Program-made: the position numbers and the translations under genes
Part shown: positions 7,813-16,062 of the stretch, piece after piece
Numbering within the stretch: position 1 is the stretch's first letter
Layout of the letters: every line of letters starts with the position of its first letter
NCBI GenBank assembly: GCA_900550395.1
Contig: URSD01000014.1
Coordinates: 1 to 55,871 of the forward strand
From: an uncultured Porphyromonadaceae bacterium
GTDB taxonomy: Bacteria > Bacteroidota > Bacteroidia > Bacteroidales > Muribaculaceae
Direction of reading: 5' to 3'
Length of the DNA stretch: 55,871 bases
The notes under the pieces: model-generated
Databases searched by the model: none
Seen by the model: only the letters and a program-made list of their open reading frames with translations
Told to the model about the DNA's origin: nothing

Positions 7813-7844
7813 CCCTCTTACCTATCCCCTATCAACTATCAACT
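7813..7844 (+). repeat. dispersed CCCTCTTACC...AACTATCAACT repeat, copy A
   Basis: CCCTCTTACCTATCCCC followed by TATCAACTATCAACT. The first ten bases are also preceded by a tandem partial copy (about 7801-7809). Other copies are at 24547, 25095, 32455 and, inverted, 37519. It lies between the metalloid operon and the SPOR gene. Confidence 0.8.
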
Positions 7845-7875
7845 AAAAAATACCCTCCGTTTGCCGAATAATTCT

Positions 7876-7883
7876 TAACTTTG
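7876..7883 (+). promoter_or_regulatory. minus-7 box of SPOR-folE unit
   Basis: TAACTTTG, 24 bases upstream of the ATG at 7907, giving a leader of about 17 bases. No TTTG at the minus-33 position. Confidence 0.6.
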
Positions 7884-7906
7884 TGCTTTGAAACAAACTA
7901 TCGCGT

Positions 7907-8398
7907 ATGAGAAACAGCCTCGCCATACTGCTTTTTGCCTTAGCCTGCACCATCCCGGCCGCGGCTCAGGACACCGCCGACACTGACAGCGCGGCCGCCG
8001 CGCCCGGCATTCTGGAGCGACTGAACGCCTCCGGCTCTATCATAATCCGGCAGCCGGCAGCCATGGACGAACGTCTGCGCAAGACCGAAGCCGCCGAGCA
8101 GGAAGCCACCGAACAGCGCACCGCACCCCGCGGACGTGTGGGCTACCGCATACAGGTGTTCGACGACAACAACCCGCGCACGGCACGCGGCGAGGCACAG
8201 AACCGCAAGCGCCTGATGGAGTCGCGCTTCCCCGAGCTACGCGGCTACATGCAGTTCAACTCGCCCTACTGGCGCGTCCGCATAGGCGACTTCCGGTCGC
8301 GCGGCGAGGCCGAGGCCATGCTGGAAGAAATGCGCCACGCTTTCCCCTCGCTGTCACCTCAGCTGCGCATCGTACGCGACTACATCAATGCTGAATAA
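7907..8398 (+). CDS. secreted SPOR-domain protein
   Basis: A 163-residue exported protein: signal peptide ending ...PAAAQ near residue 21, an Ala/Glu-rich linker, then a C-terminal SPOR domain from about residue 85 to 160. Key segments are GYRIQVFDD, a middle FPELRGYMQF and YWRVRIGDFRSRGEAEAML. SPOR domains bind denuded peptidoglycan glycan strands at division sites and elsewhere in the wall, so a periplasmic, wall-associated role is likely. folE starts three bases after its stop and the antiporter two bases after that, indicating a common transcript. The partners give no obvious functional link. Confidence 0.85.
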   Translation: MRNSLAILLFALACTIPAAAQDTADTDSAAAAPGILERLNASGSIIIRQPAAMDERLRKTEAAEQEATEQRTAPRGRVGYRIQVFDDNNPRTARGEAQNRKRLMESRFPELRGYMQFNSPYWRVRIGDFRSRGEAEAMLEEMRHAFPSLSPQLRIVRDYINAE

Positions 8399-8401
8399 GT
8401 A

Positions 8402-8980
8402 ATGAATCAGAATCTTAGCGACGAGCAACGAATCAGTCTCATAGCCGAGCATTACAAAGCCATAATAGAGCTGATCGGCGAAGACACCGGCCGTGAGGGC
8501 CTTGTAAAGACGCCTATCCGTGCGGCCAAAGCGCTGTGGTATCTGACATCAGGCTACCGCACCACTCCCTCCGCAGTGATGCAGCAGGCTCTGTTCACGC
8601 ACGACGGCTCGCAGATGATAGTGGTGCGCGACATCGAGTTCTATTCGCTGTGCGAGCACCATGTCCTGCCGTTCTTCGGCACCATCTCCGTGGGCTATCT
8701 GCCTCAGGGCAAGATAATAGGTCTGAGCAAACTGGCTCGCTGCGTCGAGGTGCTGGCACGCCGCCTCCAGGTGCAGGAGCGCTTGACGGCGCAGCTCTGC
8801 CGCGAGGTGGAGCGCGAGCTCGGCGCTGCGGGCGTGATGGTGGTGTGCCGTGCGCGCCACCTGTGCATGCAGATGCGAGGCGTTGAGAAACAGGAATCGT
8901 CCACCGTCACCACCCATTACGAAGGGCGCTTCGCCGAGGACGCCTCGTTGCGGGCCGAATTCCTTAACGCCATCCGATAG
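8402..8980 (+). CDS. folE: GTP cyclohydrolase I
   Basis: Converts GTP to 7,8-dihydroneopterin triphosphate, the entry step to folate and related pterins, in the cytoplasm. The 192 residues match the family core length. Zinc ligands are visible as C84 and H87 in CEHHVLPFFG, and C155 in RHLCMQMRGVEK. The downstream SSTVTTHYEGRF segment is also diagnostic. The decameric FolE-I type is clear from these motifs. It is tightly packed between the SPOR and antiporter genes and has no promoter of its own that I can see. Identification is firm. Confidence 0.96.
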   Translation: MNQNLSDEQRISLIAEHYKAIIELIGEDTGREGLVKTPIRAAKALWYLTSGYRTTPSAVMQQALFTHDGSQMIVVRDIEFYSLCEHHVLPFFGTISVGYLPQGKIIGLSKLARCVEVLARRLQVQERLTAQLCREVERELGAAGVMVVCRARHLCMQMRGVEKQESSTVTTHYEGRFAEDASLRAEFLNAIR

Positions 8981-8982
8981 CC

Positions 8983-9954
8983 ATGCTGCTCGACATCGCA
9001 TTCGTAGTCATCGGCCTGGTGCTCATCCTGTGGGGAGCGTCGGCCCTAACCGACGGCGCATCGGCCATAGCCCGCCGCATGGGAGTGAGCGACCTCGTGG
9101 TGGGTCTTACCGTCGTCAGCTTCGGCACTTCGGCGCCAGAACTCACCATAAGCGTCGTCAGCTCCCTGAACGGCAATGCCGGTCTGGCCGTAGGCAACAT
9201 CGTGGGCAGTAACATCTTCAACATCTGCGCGATAATCGGCATCACGGCCCTCATCCGCCCCGTGCCCGTGGACCGCAGCCTCATGTCCAACGAGATTCCG
9301 CTTGTGGTGCTGTCGTCGCTCGTGCTCCTCGCCATGGGTTGCGGACCGCTGCTGGACGGCGTGCCTGCAGCCGTGCTGACGCGTGTCGACGGCATTCTTC
9401 TGCTGCTGTTCTTCGCAGTGTTCATGCGCTACGTCTTCGCGTCGGCCAAAAACGGCGGAGATGCCGACTCGCCCGAGGCTTCCCCGATGCCCGTATGGAA
9501 AGCTATCGGAATGACAGTTCTCGGCCTGGCAGCCCTGATATGGGGCGGCGACAAGTTTGTCGACGGTGCCGCGGCAATAGCGGCAGCCATGGGCATCAGC
9601 GAGGCTGTAATCGGCCTCACCGTCGTGGCCGTGGGCACATCCCTCCCCGAACTCGCCACCTCCGTCACGGCCGCACTCAAAGGCCGCACGGGCATAGCCG
9701 TAGGCAACGTCATCGGCAGCAATATCTTCAACATCTTCATGGTGCTCGGAGCCGCCGCCACCGTGCGCCAGCTGCCTTTTGCCGGCATAGGTCTGACCGA
9801 CCTGCTGCTGCTCACCGGCGTCAGCATGCTGTTCTGGCTCAGCGGACGCGTGATAGGTCACAACGTCATCACCCGCAGCGAGGGCACCGTGTTCGTTATC
9901 ATCTACGTAGCCTACATGACCTGGGTCGTGGCCGGTGCCCTGAACCTTTTTTAA
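8983..9954 (+). CDS. Na+/Ca2+ antiporter (CaCA family, YrbG-like)
   Basis: A 323-residue integral membrane protein of the cation/Ca2+ exchanger superfamily with about ten helices. The two inverted alpha-repeats are obvious: VSFGTSAPELTISV followed by GNIVGSNIFN in the N-terminal half, and VAVGTSLPELATSV followed by GNVIGSNIFN in the C-terminal half. The glutamate in each PEL motif is the ion-coordinating residue. It probably exports Ca2+ in exchange for Na+ (K+-dependent in some relatives). A short charged loop near residues 155-168 separates the halves. It is the last gene of the SPOR-folE unit. Confidence 0.9.
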   Translation: MLLDIAFVVIGLVLILWGASALTDGASAIARRMGVSDLVVGLTVVSFGTSAPELTISVVSSLNGNAGLAVGNIVGSNIFNICAIIGITALIRPVPVDRSLMSNEIPLVVLSSLVLLAMGCGPLLDGVPAAVLTRVDGILLLLFFAVFMRYVFASAKNGGDADSPEASPMPVWKAIGMTVLGLAALIWGGDKFVDGAAAIAAAMGISEAVIGLTVVAVGTSLPELATSVTAALKGRTGIAVGNVIGSNIFNIFMVLGAAATVRQLPFAGIGLTDLLLLTGVSMLFWLSGRVIGHNVITRSEGTVFVIIYVAYMTWVVAGALNLF

Positions 9955-10016
9955 CAGATACAGCCACAACCACCGGACGCCCCGGCGTGTTTATAGTCCA
10001 AAAGCATTAACGCAAT

Positions 10017-10331
10017 ATGGACTATCAGGATTTTATCAACAAAACAGAAACGATGCTGGTGGAATTCTACGCATCGTGGTGCCCCCACTGCCAGCGCATG
10101 ATGCCGGTAGTGGCCGAAGTGAAGGAACTCCTCGGCGGAATGGCCGGCGTATATCAGTTCGACATCGACAAGAACCAGCAGGCGGCGGAAGAGGCCGGCG
10201 TGGAAAGTGTGCCTACTTTCATAATCTACCGCAACGGCAAGGAATTATGGCGGCACACCGGCGAAATAGACGGACAGGTGCTCCTGGAAACCGTGCAGCG
10301 CTGCATGGCGCCGCGCACCGACGAATACTGA
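10017..10331 (+). CDS. thioredoxin
   Basis: A 104-residue single-domain thioredoxin. The active site is WCPHC (C22, C25) and the cis-proline lies in SVPTF near residue 64. There is no signal peptide, so it is probably cytoplasmic. It stops four bases before the VKOR-domain membrane protein, whose relatives in this phylum often carry a fused C-terminal thioredoxin; here the thioredoxin is a separate gene. The pair probably forms a thiol redox module. The active-site dipeptide PH is that of DsbA rather than the GP of standard thioredoxin and suggests a more oxidising protein. Confidence 0.88.
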   Translation: MDYQDFINKTETMLVEFYASWCPHCQRMMPVVAEVKELLGGMAGVYQFDIDKNQQAAEEAGVESVPTFIIYRNGKELWRHTGEIDGQVLLETVQRCMAPRTDEY

Positions 10332-10335
10332 TTCC

Positions 10336-11373
10336 ATGACTCTCTTCTCCGACTGGCTGCGGCTGCTGCATGTGCCTTACACCGAGGCGTACAGCGACTC
10401 GCGCTTCCGGAGCATGAGTTTTCAGTCGCTCTACGGCCTGAGCAAGCTCATGCAGGAGTACGGCGTCGGCACCCGCGGTGTGCTCCTTCCCGACAAAGGG
10501 CACATAGCGGCGCTGCCGGTGCCGTTCGTGGCGCCGATGCGCGACGGCTCGATGGTGATTGTCACCGGCACCGCCGACGGCAACATAGGCTATATGACGC
10601 AGGGCTATGCCGCACAGGCGCCGCAGGCTGAATTCGCCGACGCCTGGACCGGCGTAGCCCTGCTCGCAGCGCCGGCGTCAGGGGCACGTGAGCCCGACTG
10701 GGGGCGCCACCGCTTCGCCGAGGTCATGACGCGCCTGCGCGACATCGGAGTGTGGATAGCCCTCGCCGCCGTCTTCATCTATATGTTTATCGCCCACGGG
10801 CTGGAAGGCCGCTGGTACACCGTGCTGCTGACGCTGTTCAACATCGGAGGGCTCACCCTCTCGTTCATGCTCGTGCAGAAGACAGCCGGAGTACACACCC
10901 ACATCCAGGACCACGTGTGCGGCGTTCTCCAGAAAGGCGGCTGCGACGACATACTCGCCACCCGCGCCTCCACTTTTATGGGCATTTTCCACTGGAGCGA
11001 GGTGGGCATGGCCTACTTCGGCGTCAGCCTCGCCACGCTCCTGCTTTTCCCCGACCACATCGGCGACCTCGCGCTCATCAACGTGTGCTGCCTGCCCTAC
11101 ACCGTCTGGAGCATCAGCTACCAGCGCTTCGTGGCACGGCGGTGGTGTACAATGTGCGTAGGCGTACAGCTGACGCTGTGGCTGCTGTTCTTCTGCTACC
11201 TCGGCGGTCACTGCTTCCGCGACGCATGGCCTCCGGGCATCGGATTCTTCGTGCTGGGCGCCGTCTATATCGCCGCACTGCTTGTGCTCAACAAGTACTC
11301 CCGCATCTTGAAATATCTCTATTATGACACCGACAAAGACAGCGGCACCGACGCCGCCGGCAATCCCTCCTGA
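10336..11373 (+). CDS. VKOR-domain membrane protein with degenerate C39-like N-terminus
   Basis: A 345-residue membrane protein. Residues 1-120 resemble the C39-peptidase-like domain found at the front of Bacteroidota VKOR proteins (VPYTEAYSDSRF, SLYGLSKLMQEYG). There is no cysteine before residue 195, so it cannot be a cysteine peptidase. Residues 135-315 form a four- to five-helix vitamin K epoxide reductase domain. It has the loop cysteines C195 and C203 and the quinone-side CTMC pair C271/C274. Such proteins oxidise protein thiols and pass electrons to quinones, in place of DsbB. The adjacent thioredoxin is the likely partner. Confidence 0.85.
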   Translation: MTLFSDWLRLLHVPYTEAYSDSRFRSMSFQSLYGLSKLMQEYGVGTRGVLLPDKGHIAALPVPFVAPMRDGSMVIVTGTADGNIGYMTQGYAAQAPQAEFADAWTGVALLAAPASGAREPDWGRHRFAEVMTRLRDIGVWIALAAVFIYMFIAHGLEGRWYTVLLTLFNIGGLTLSFMLVQKTAGVHTHIQDHVCGVLQKGGCDDILATRASTFMGIFHWSEVGMAYFGVSLATLLLFPDHIGDLALINVCCLPYTVWSISYQRFVARRWCTMCVGVQLTLWLLFFCYLGGHCFRDAWPPGIGFFVLGAVYIAALLVLNKYSRILKYLYYDTDKDSGTDAAGNPS

Positions 11374-11506
11374 CTGCGGCGCCGTGGAGCTTACACCGAT
11401 GGAGCTCAACGCCTTCCGCCTGGCCGGACGGCACACGCGCCTCACGCCCGAGGTTCTGGCCGCCATCGCAGCCGGAAAAACTTCGGCCGGAGGCCATATG
11501 GAGTGA
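11324..11506 (+). CDS. small protein overlapping the VKOR gene end
   Basis: A 60-codon frame that begins 50 bases inside the VKOR gene in another frame; a later start at 11399 would give 35 residues and no overlap. The part outside the VKOR gene (ELTPMELNAFRLAGRH... to GKTSAGGHME) has the strong G/C third-position bias of neighbouring genes, which argues for real coding. It is helical, without a signal peptide, and ends in a Gly/Ser-rich tail. No family recognised. Confidence 0.45.
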   Translation: MTPTKTAAPTPPAIPPDCGAVELTPMELNAFRLAGRHTRLTPEVLAAIAAGKTSAGGHME

Positions 11507-11555
11507 TTTTTTCTTTTTTTTGCCGCAGAATCCGCTGCAATAAGAAAAAATTGCT

Positions 11556-11563
11556 TATCTTTA
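11556..11563 (+). promoter_or_regulatory. possible minus-7 box of nfeD
   Basis: TATCTTTA differs from TAnnTTTG at the last base only and ends eight bases before the ATG at 11571, so the transcript would have almost no leader. It follows an AT-rich stretch with a run of Ts. Confidence 0.45.
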
Positions 11564-11570
11564 CGCCACT

Positions 11571-12017
11571 ATGACAGCATGGATTCTTTGGCTGATAGTC
11601 GCGGCGGTGCTCGTGACTGTCGAAGTGATGACACAGATGGTATGGACGCTATGCCTCGCTATCGGATGCGCCGGTGCTCTGGCGGCATCGTTGTGCGGCG
11701 CGGGCGTCACTGTGCAGATTGCAACTATGGCCGTAACGGCGATGGTGGCCTACGTGGTGCTGGTGCCCTATTTCCGCCGGCTGCACCACCGCATCGCCGA
11801 GCGCGACGGCAACCGCCTGCGCACGGGCATGGACGCCCTGATAGGCAAGGAAGCTACCGTCATCAAGAGCATCGAGGCCGGCGGCATGGGACGCGTCAAG
11901 GCCGACGGCGACAACTGGCAGGCCGTGGCGCGCCATCCCGACATCAGCTTCCGCGTTGGCGAACGCGTGCGCATACACTCCTACGACAGCATAATCCTCA
12001 CAGTAGAACCAATCTAA
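11571..12017 (+). CDS. NfeD-family membrane protein
   Basis: A 148-residue protein of the short NfeD type. The first half holds two to three transmembrane helices (about residues 3-20, 24-45 and 50-68). The second half, from about residue 85, is an OB-fold domain facing the cytoplasm (MDALIGKEATVIKSIEAGG ... FRVGERVRIHSYDS). NfeD proteins are almost always paired with an SPFH/stomatin protein, and the next gene, six bases on, is exactly that. The pair is believed to organise membrane microdomains or help quality control there. Confidence 0.88.
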   Translation: MTAWILWLIVAAVLVTVEVMTQMVWTLCLAIGCAGALAASLCGAGVTVQIATMAVTAMVAYVVLVPYFRRLHHRIAERDGNRLRTGMDALIGKEATVIKSIEAGGMGRVKADGDNWQAVARHPDISFRVGERVRIHSYDSIILTVEPI

Positions 12018-12023
12018 CACCAT

Positions 12024-13010
12024 ATGGCAACTCCTACCCTGATTCTGGCCATTGCACTCGTAGTGCTGGCCATAGTGGTTATATCGGCCGGCGTCCGCGT
12101 CGTCCCGCAGTCCGAAACGTGCGTCATCGAGCGCCTCGGCCGCTTCCACAGCGTGCTCGGCCCGGGACTCAACTTCATCATCCCGTTCATAGACAAGCCC
12201 AAGACCATATTCACCCGCCGCATCGAGACCGGCGTCGGCGGCCGTGTCTACGTGCGCATGACGTCATCTCCGGTCATCGACCTGCGCGAACAGGTCTACG
12301 ACTTCCCTTCGCAGCAGGTAATCACGCGCGACAACGTCACCACCGAGATCAATGCCCTGCTCTATTTCCAGATAGTCGACCCTAAGAAAGCCGTCTACGA
12401 AATCGACAACCTGCCCAACGCCATCGAGAAACTCACGCAGACATCGCTGCGCAACGTCATCGGCGAACTTGAGCTGGACGAGACCCTCACCTCGCGCGAC
12501 ACCATCAACTCGCGCCTCCAGACCATCCTCGACGACGCCACCAACAAGTGGGGCGTCAAGGTGAACCGCGTCGAGCTCCAGGACATCACGCCCCCCGAGA
12601 GCGTACGCGTAGCCATGGAGAAGCAGATGCAGGCCGAGCGCAACCGCCGCGCCGAGATTCTGAACGCCGAGGGCGAGAAGCGCTCGCTCATACTGCGTTC
12701 CGAGGGCGAAAAAGCATCCAAGATCAACGAGGCCGAAGCCATCAAGCAGTCGGAGATTCTGCGCGCCGAGGGCGAGGCTCAGGCCATCATCCTCAACGCC
12801 CAGGCCGAGGCCGACGCCATCCTCCGCGTGGCGCAGGCCGTCAGCGACACACGCACCGACCCCGCCACCTACATGCTGGCGATGAAGTATATCGAGACAC
12901 TCAAGGAGATGACTTCCGGACAGGACAACAAGACCGTCTACATCCCCTACGAGGCGTCATCCGTACTGTCGTCCATCGGTTCCATAAAAAGCCTTTTCAA
13001 CAAGGACTGA
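12024..13010 (+). CDS. SPFH/band 7 protein (QmcA/stomatin-like)
   Basis: A 328-residue membrane-anchored protein: one N-terminal helix (residues 5-25), then the SPFH/band 7 domain from about residue 28 to 190 (VPQSETCVIERLGRF, DLREQVYDFPSQ). A long Ala/Glu-rich coiled coil follows (about 195-260, repeats of RAEGEAQA type), then a short C-terminal oligomerisation region ending near SSIGSIKSLF. It forms large membrane-bound assemblies in relatives. Partner of the NfeD protein immediately upstream. Confidence 0.9.
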   Translation: MATPTLILAIALVVLAIVVISAGVRVVPQSETCVIERLGRFHSVLGPGLNFIIPFIDKPKTIFTRRIETGVGGRVYVRMTSSPVIDLREQVYDFPSQQVITRDNVTTEINALLYFQIVDPKKAVYEIDNLPNAIEKLTQTSLRNVIGELELDETLTSRDTINSRLQTILDDATNKWGVKVNRVELQDITPPESVRVAMEKQMQAERNRRAEILNAEGEKRSLILRSEGEKASKINEAEAIKQSEILRAEGEAQAIILNAQAEADAILRVAQAVSDTRTDPATYMLAMKYIETLKEMTSGQDNKTVYIPYEASSVLSSIGSIKSLFNKD

Positions 13011-13044
13011 CGCAATAAATAGGCCACACTTTCGTTTTTAGTGT

Positions 13045-14067
13045 GTGCGTAAGATAACGAGACATATCGCGGGCGCGCTTCTGTGCGCCCTGGCAGGAGT
13101 GCCGGCGGCCGTCGCTCAGGACGCGTCGTCGGCCTATACTTTTCTGAATGTAAGCTCGTCGTCCAAGATCTACGGCCTCGGCGGCGTCAACATCTCGCTG
13201 GTCGACGACGAACTCATGAGCACCGACTGCAACCCCGCGCTGCTCGGCCCCGAGATGACCGGGCAGATAGGCCTGAATTACATGCACTACATAGGCGGCA
13301 GCAACTTCGCCGGCCTGCGCTACGCACACTCCGCCGGCGACCACGGCGCATGGAGCGCGTCCGTGCGCTATTTCGGCTACGGAAGCATGAAAGAAGCACT
13401 GCCCGACGGCACCGTCGTGGGCGAATTTTCGCCCAAGGACGTCGCATTCGGCGCCACCTACTCCCGCGATATCTACGGACGCTGGCGCGGCGGCATCACC
13501 CTCCGCGGCCTCTACAGCGCCTATGCCGACTACTCCGCCTTCGCCATCAGCACCGACCTCGGCGTCAACTACTACGACGAGGAGCGCGACCTGTCGCTCT
13601 CAATGGTAGTCGCCAATCTCGGCGGCCAAGTCAAGCGCTTCAACCACAGCTACGACCGCCTGCCGCTGGACGTGCGTCTGGGCTGGTCGCAGAGCTTCGG
13701 CGCCTTCCCCGTACGCTTCAGCGTCACGGCCTGGAACCTCACCAAGTGGAAGCTGCCCTACCTCGACGCAGGCGACGGTACCTCCGAGCCGGAGATGAAG
13801 GACTCCTTCAAGAGCAACCTCTTCCGCCACCTCGTATTCGGCGCCGACCTCATTGCCTCGCCCAACTACTACATCGGCATCGGCTACAACTACAAGACGC
13901 GCACCGACATGAGCACCTACTCGCGCAGCTTCCTCTCAGGTTTCTCTCTGTGCGGCGGCATCAACGTCCGCAGCTTCGCCGTCGGCGTCGCCTTCGCGCA
14001 GCCCCACACCGGCGCCACCACCTTCATGCTCAACCTCACCTGCCGCCTCGACGACCTGCTGCATTGA
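13045..14067 (+). CDS. porQ: PorQ-like outer-membrane protein
   Basis: A 340-residue outer-membrane beta-barrel protein with a signal peptide ending ...AAVAQ near residue 25. It resembles PorQ, associated with the type IX secretion system of Bacteroidota. The early SSKIYGLGGVNISLVDDE stretch and repeated aromatic beta strands to the C-terminal NLTCRLD fit the family. The start is GTG at 13045; no ATG is close. That codon lies in the right arm of a small hairpin (CACACT 13025-13030 with AGTGTG 13040-13045). In species without other type IX genes PorQ is kept for unknown reasons, so its presence alone does not prove the system. It stops just short of a convergent gene. Confidence 0.8.
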   Translation: MRKITRHIAGALLCALAGVPAAVAQDASSAYTFLNVSSSSKIYGLGGVNISLVDDELMSTDCNPALLGPEMTGQIGLNYMHYIGGSNFAGLRYAHSAGDHGAWSASVRYFGYGSMKEALPDGTVVGEFSPKDVAFGATYSRDIYGRWRGGITLRGLYSAYADYSAFAISTDLGVNYYDEERDLSLSMVVANLGGQVKRFNHSYDRLPLDVRLGWSQSFGAFPVRFSVTAWNLTKWKLPYLDAGDGTSEPEMKDSFKSNLFRHLVFGADLIASPNYYIGIGYNYKTRTDMSTYSRSFLSGFSLCGGINVRSFAVGVAFAQPHTGATTFMLNLTCRLDDLLH

Positions 14068-14080
14068 CAGGCGCACTCTG

Positions 14081-15325
14081 CTATTTCGGTTTGCTCATTA
14101 CGGGACGAACCATGAAATGACTGTTAATGTGTGGCGGCGTGGAATACGAATCGCCATAATATGACGATTTTATATTAGGTGTCCCGTCCCCTTTTTGGTA
14201 TATTTCAAAATCATAGGCGCAAAGTTTGGAATCGCTCCATTCAGGATTCCTTTCACGCGTCCAATAGGCGCCTAAAGGGAATATTATGGAATTGCCATTC
14301 GTACCTGTGGCTCGAGCAACGGGTACATTGTTAACCGATTCATACGTCCATTTGCATTTATATATCAACTCCCGGACTTCGGACATGGTCGGCATCCGGT
14401 AGTCATCGCCCCACCTCTTGTGCGCGCAATCATTGTCCCATGATAAAAACTGACCGTACACCAATCCCTGACCAATCATGTTGTATCCTATCTGCCTGCT
14501 GTTTTTTTCATCGGGGAAGAGTGCGCCCCAGCATACTTTATCTCCTTCTGAAGTCGGGTCAGAAGCTCCGACATTGGCAGTCGCCCACAAAACGCTCAAT
14601 CCGAGATCCACGAGGGTATAGCCTACAAGGCTTCCACTCATATTGGTCTGTCTCCCCTCTTTCACGCGCACCGTCCTTGATAAGGAATCGTAATGTTTTT
14701 TCTTTATCTCAATCTTATATTTCCCGACATCCAGGTCGTTGATTACCATCGGAGTAAGACCTTTGTAGGCGCCGTCGATATAAACCTCGGCATCCACGGG
14801 CATCATTGCTACATTGATGCTGCCCTTCGCCTTTTTCAACTCGGGGATAATGACTGTCGAGCTGCCGCCAGCCTCGATATTGACAACCTGCTCGAACGGC
14901 TGACAATTATCTTTTGTCGCCCGCACCGTGTGGGTTCCGGGAGCGACGTAATTTTCCCAGTCCGGGCCTTCTATTATTTTTTCGTCAATACTTAACACCA
15001 CATCCTTGTCCTGCGCGCTGATACGGAGCAACGCATTATAGGATTTTAGCTTTACATTCAATTCAGTTCGGAACGACGGCGAAATCTCAAAAGTTCCTTC
15101 CTCCGTTTTAAAATCAGGAGCAGAAATCCGGAATGAATGCGTTCCCGGTGACAGCAGACACTGAGCCACGCCGTCGACCGCACGACAGCGGGCAGAGTCA
15201 ATCTCTACATTTGCATACGAAGGCGTCAGCCTGATGATGACATAATTTCCGCCCGACTGCTGCGCAGCCAGAACGACTGCGAACAAAGCAAGCAAAATTA
15301 TCGAAAAGATTCTGTTTATTCGCAT
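14081..15325 (-). CDS. secreted protein with PEGA repeats and a C-terminal DUF1566-like domain
   Basis: A 414-residue exported protein with a hydrophobic signal at residues 5-20. Three PEGA-type beta domains follow to about residue 230; the third is the clearest, with MMPVDAEVYIDGAYKGLTP. PEGA domains are small surface-layer-like modules. The rest resembles the DUF1566/Fibrobacter major-paralogue fold typical of Bacteroidota surface lipoproteins, with VDLGLSVLWATANVG and DDYRMPTMSEVRELI. It is the last of three overlapping AT-rich genes. Ligand binding or adhesion at the cell surface is plausible but not demonstrated by the sequence. Confidence 0.75.
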   Translation of the reverse strand: MRINRIFSIILLALFAVVLAAQQSGGNYVIIRLTPSYANVEIDSARCRAVDGVAQCLLSPGTHSFRISAPDFKTEEGTFEISPSFRTELNVKLKSYNALLRISAQDKDVVLSIDEKIIEGPDWENYVAPGTHTVRATKDNCQPFEQVVNIEAGGSSTVIIPELKKAKGSINVAMMPVDAEVYIDGAYKGLTPMVINDLDVGKYKIEIKKKHYDSLSRTVRVKEGRQTNMSGSLVGYTLVDLGLSVLWATANVGASDPTSEGDKVCWGALFPDEKNSRQIGYNMIGQGLVYGQFLSWDNDCAHKRWGDDYRMPTMSEVRELIYKCKWTYESVNNVPVARATGTNGNSIIFPLGAYWTRERNPEWSDSKLCAYDFEIYQKGDGTPNIKSSYYGDSYSTPPHINSHFMVRPVMSKPK

Positions 15326-16062
15326 ACTATAAGGAAGTGATATTTTTTGTCGTAAGGGTCATTTAGTCGTTCTCTGGTTTCTGATGTCCCTATATCAAGC
15401 CAATGAGGCACACCTGCGAGATTTGCCTCAGTCGGTGTAGCCAGCCTCCAGTTGCTCCTGCCGTACACCTTTTTACGGTTGAGGTTATTAATAAAAGCTC
15501 TTATGTCGCGGATAGCACACTCTACAAGTTCAGGATATTTGTAGAAATAACCGCCGCATTTAGTCAGCACGCCGTCAAGGCTTTCCTGCTGCGGCGCCGG
15601 TCGGGCTACGGACTGCGACGGCTGCGCAGACCCGTTATCCGCGCTCAGACGTCTTGCAATCAGCCTGAAATCATGCGGTTCGGCATAACTGTCGCGTGTA
15701 AATTTCGATTCATTGGGCTGGAGCACTATTGAACCGGTCATTTCCACAAGCGAACCGTCCATATAGGCATGGAGGGAGTACACCACACTCACCATGAAGC
15801 TATTGTAGTTCGTAAAATAAAGGTCATAGCTTTTATAGCCCCTGTATTTGCCCCTACTTATTTCTACACCGCCAATATCTTCTTTCGACGAAATTCCGTT
15901 AATATATATTTCGCCTGACGGCGAAACGATTGACTCGCCGTTTCCTCCCTGATTGATTATGACGGAATTGACATTCTGGGCATGCAACTGCGCATCAACC
16001 AGCAATGCAGACAGAATACATAACGACGTTAATAAATGTGTGTTTGATAATAATCGTAGCAT
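15316..16062 (-). CDS. secreted protein of unknown function
   Basis: A 248-residue exported protein; the signal peptide runs to about residue 29 (...LLVDAQLHAQ). Residues 30-135 look like an all-beta domain. A Pro/Ser/Gln linker follows at about 144-160, then a helical C-terminal region containing GRSNWRLATPTEANL. That segment recalls the WRLPT-type motif of DUF1566-like domains and so resembles its neighbour's C-terminus. It overlaps the previous gene by 34 bases and the next by 10, so the trio is translationally tied. No known function. Confidence 0.65.
   Translation of the reverse strand: MLRLLSNTHLLTSLCILSALLVDAQLHAQNVNSVIINQGGNGESIVSPSGEIYINGISSKEDIGGVEISRGKYRGYKSYDLYFTNYNSFMVSVVYSLHAYMDGSLVEMTGSIVLQPNESKFTRDSYAEPHDFRLIARRLSADNGSAQPSQSVARPAPQQESLDGVLTKCGGYFYKYPELVECAIRDIRAFINNLNRKKVYGRSNWRLATPTEANLAGVPHWLDIGTSETRERLNDPYDKKYHFLIVCE

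Noticed and set aside
4692..7871. 13-base inverted match GTTTGCCGAATAA at both sides of the metalloid operon, suggesting element ends
   Set aside because: Many 13-base matches are expected by chance in 56 kb, the match does not extend, and it lies inside rather than outside the arsR gene side. No transposase or target duplication is seen.
13045..14067. PorQ as proof of a working type IX secretion system
   Set aside because: No other por/gld genes or type IX C-terminal signals are seen here, and PorQ persists in species without the system.
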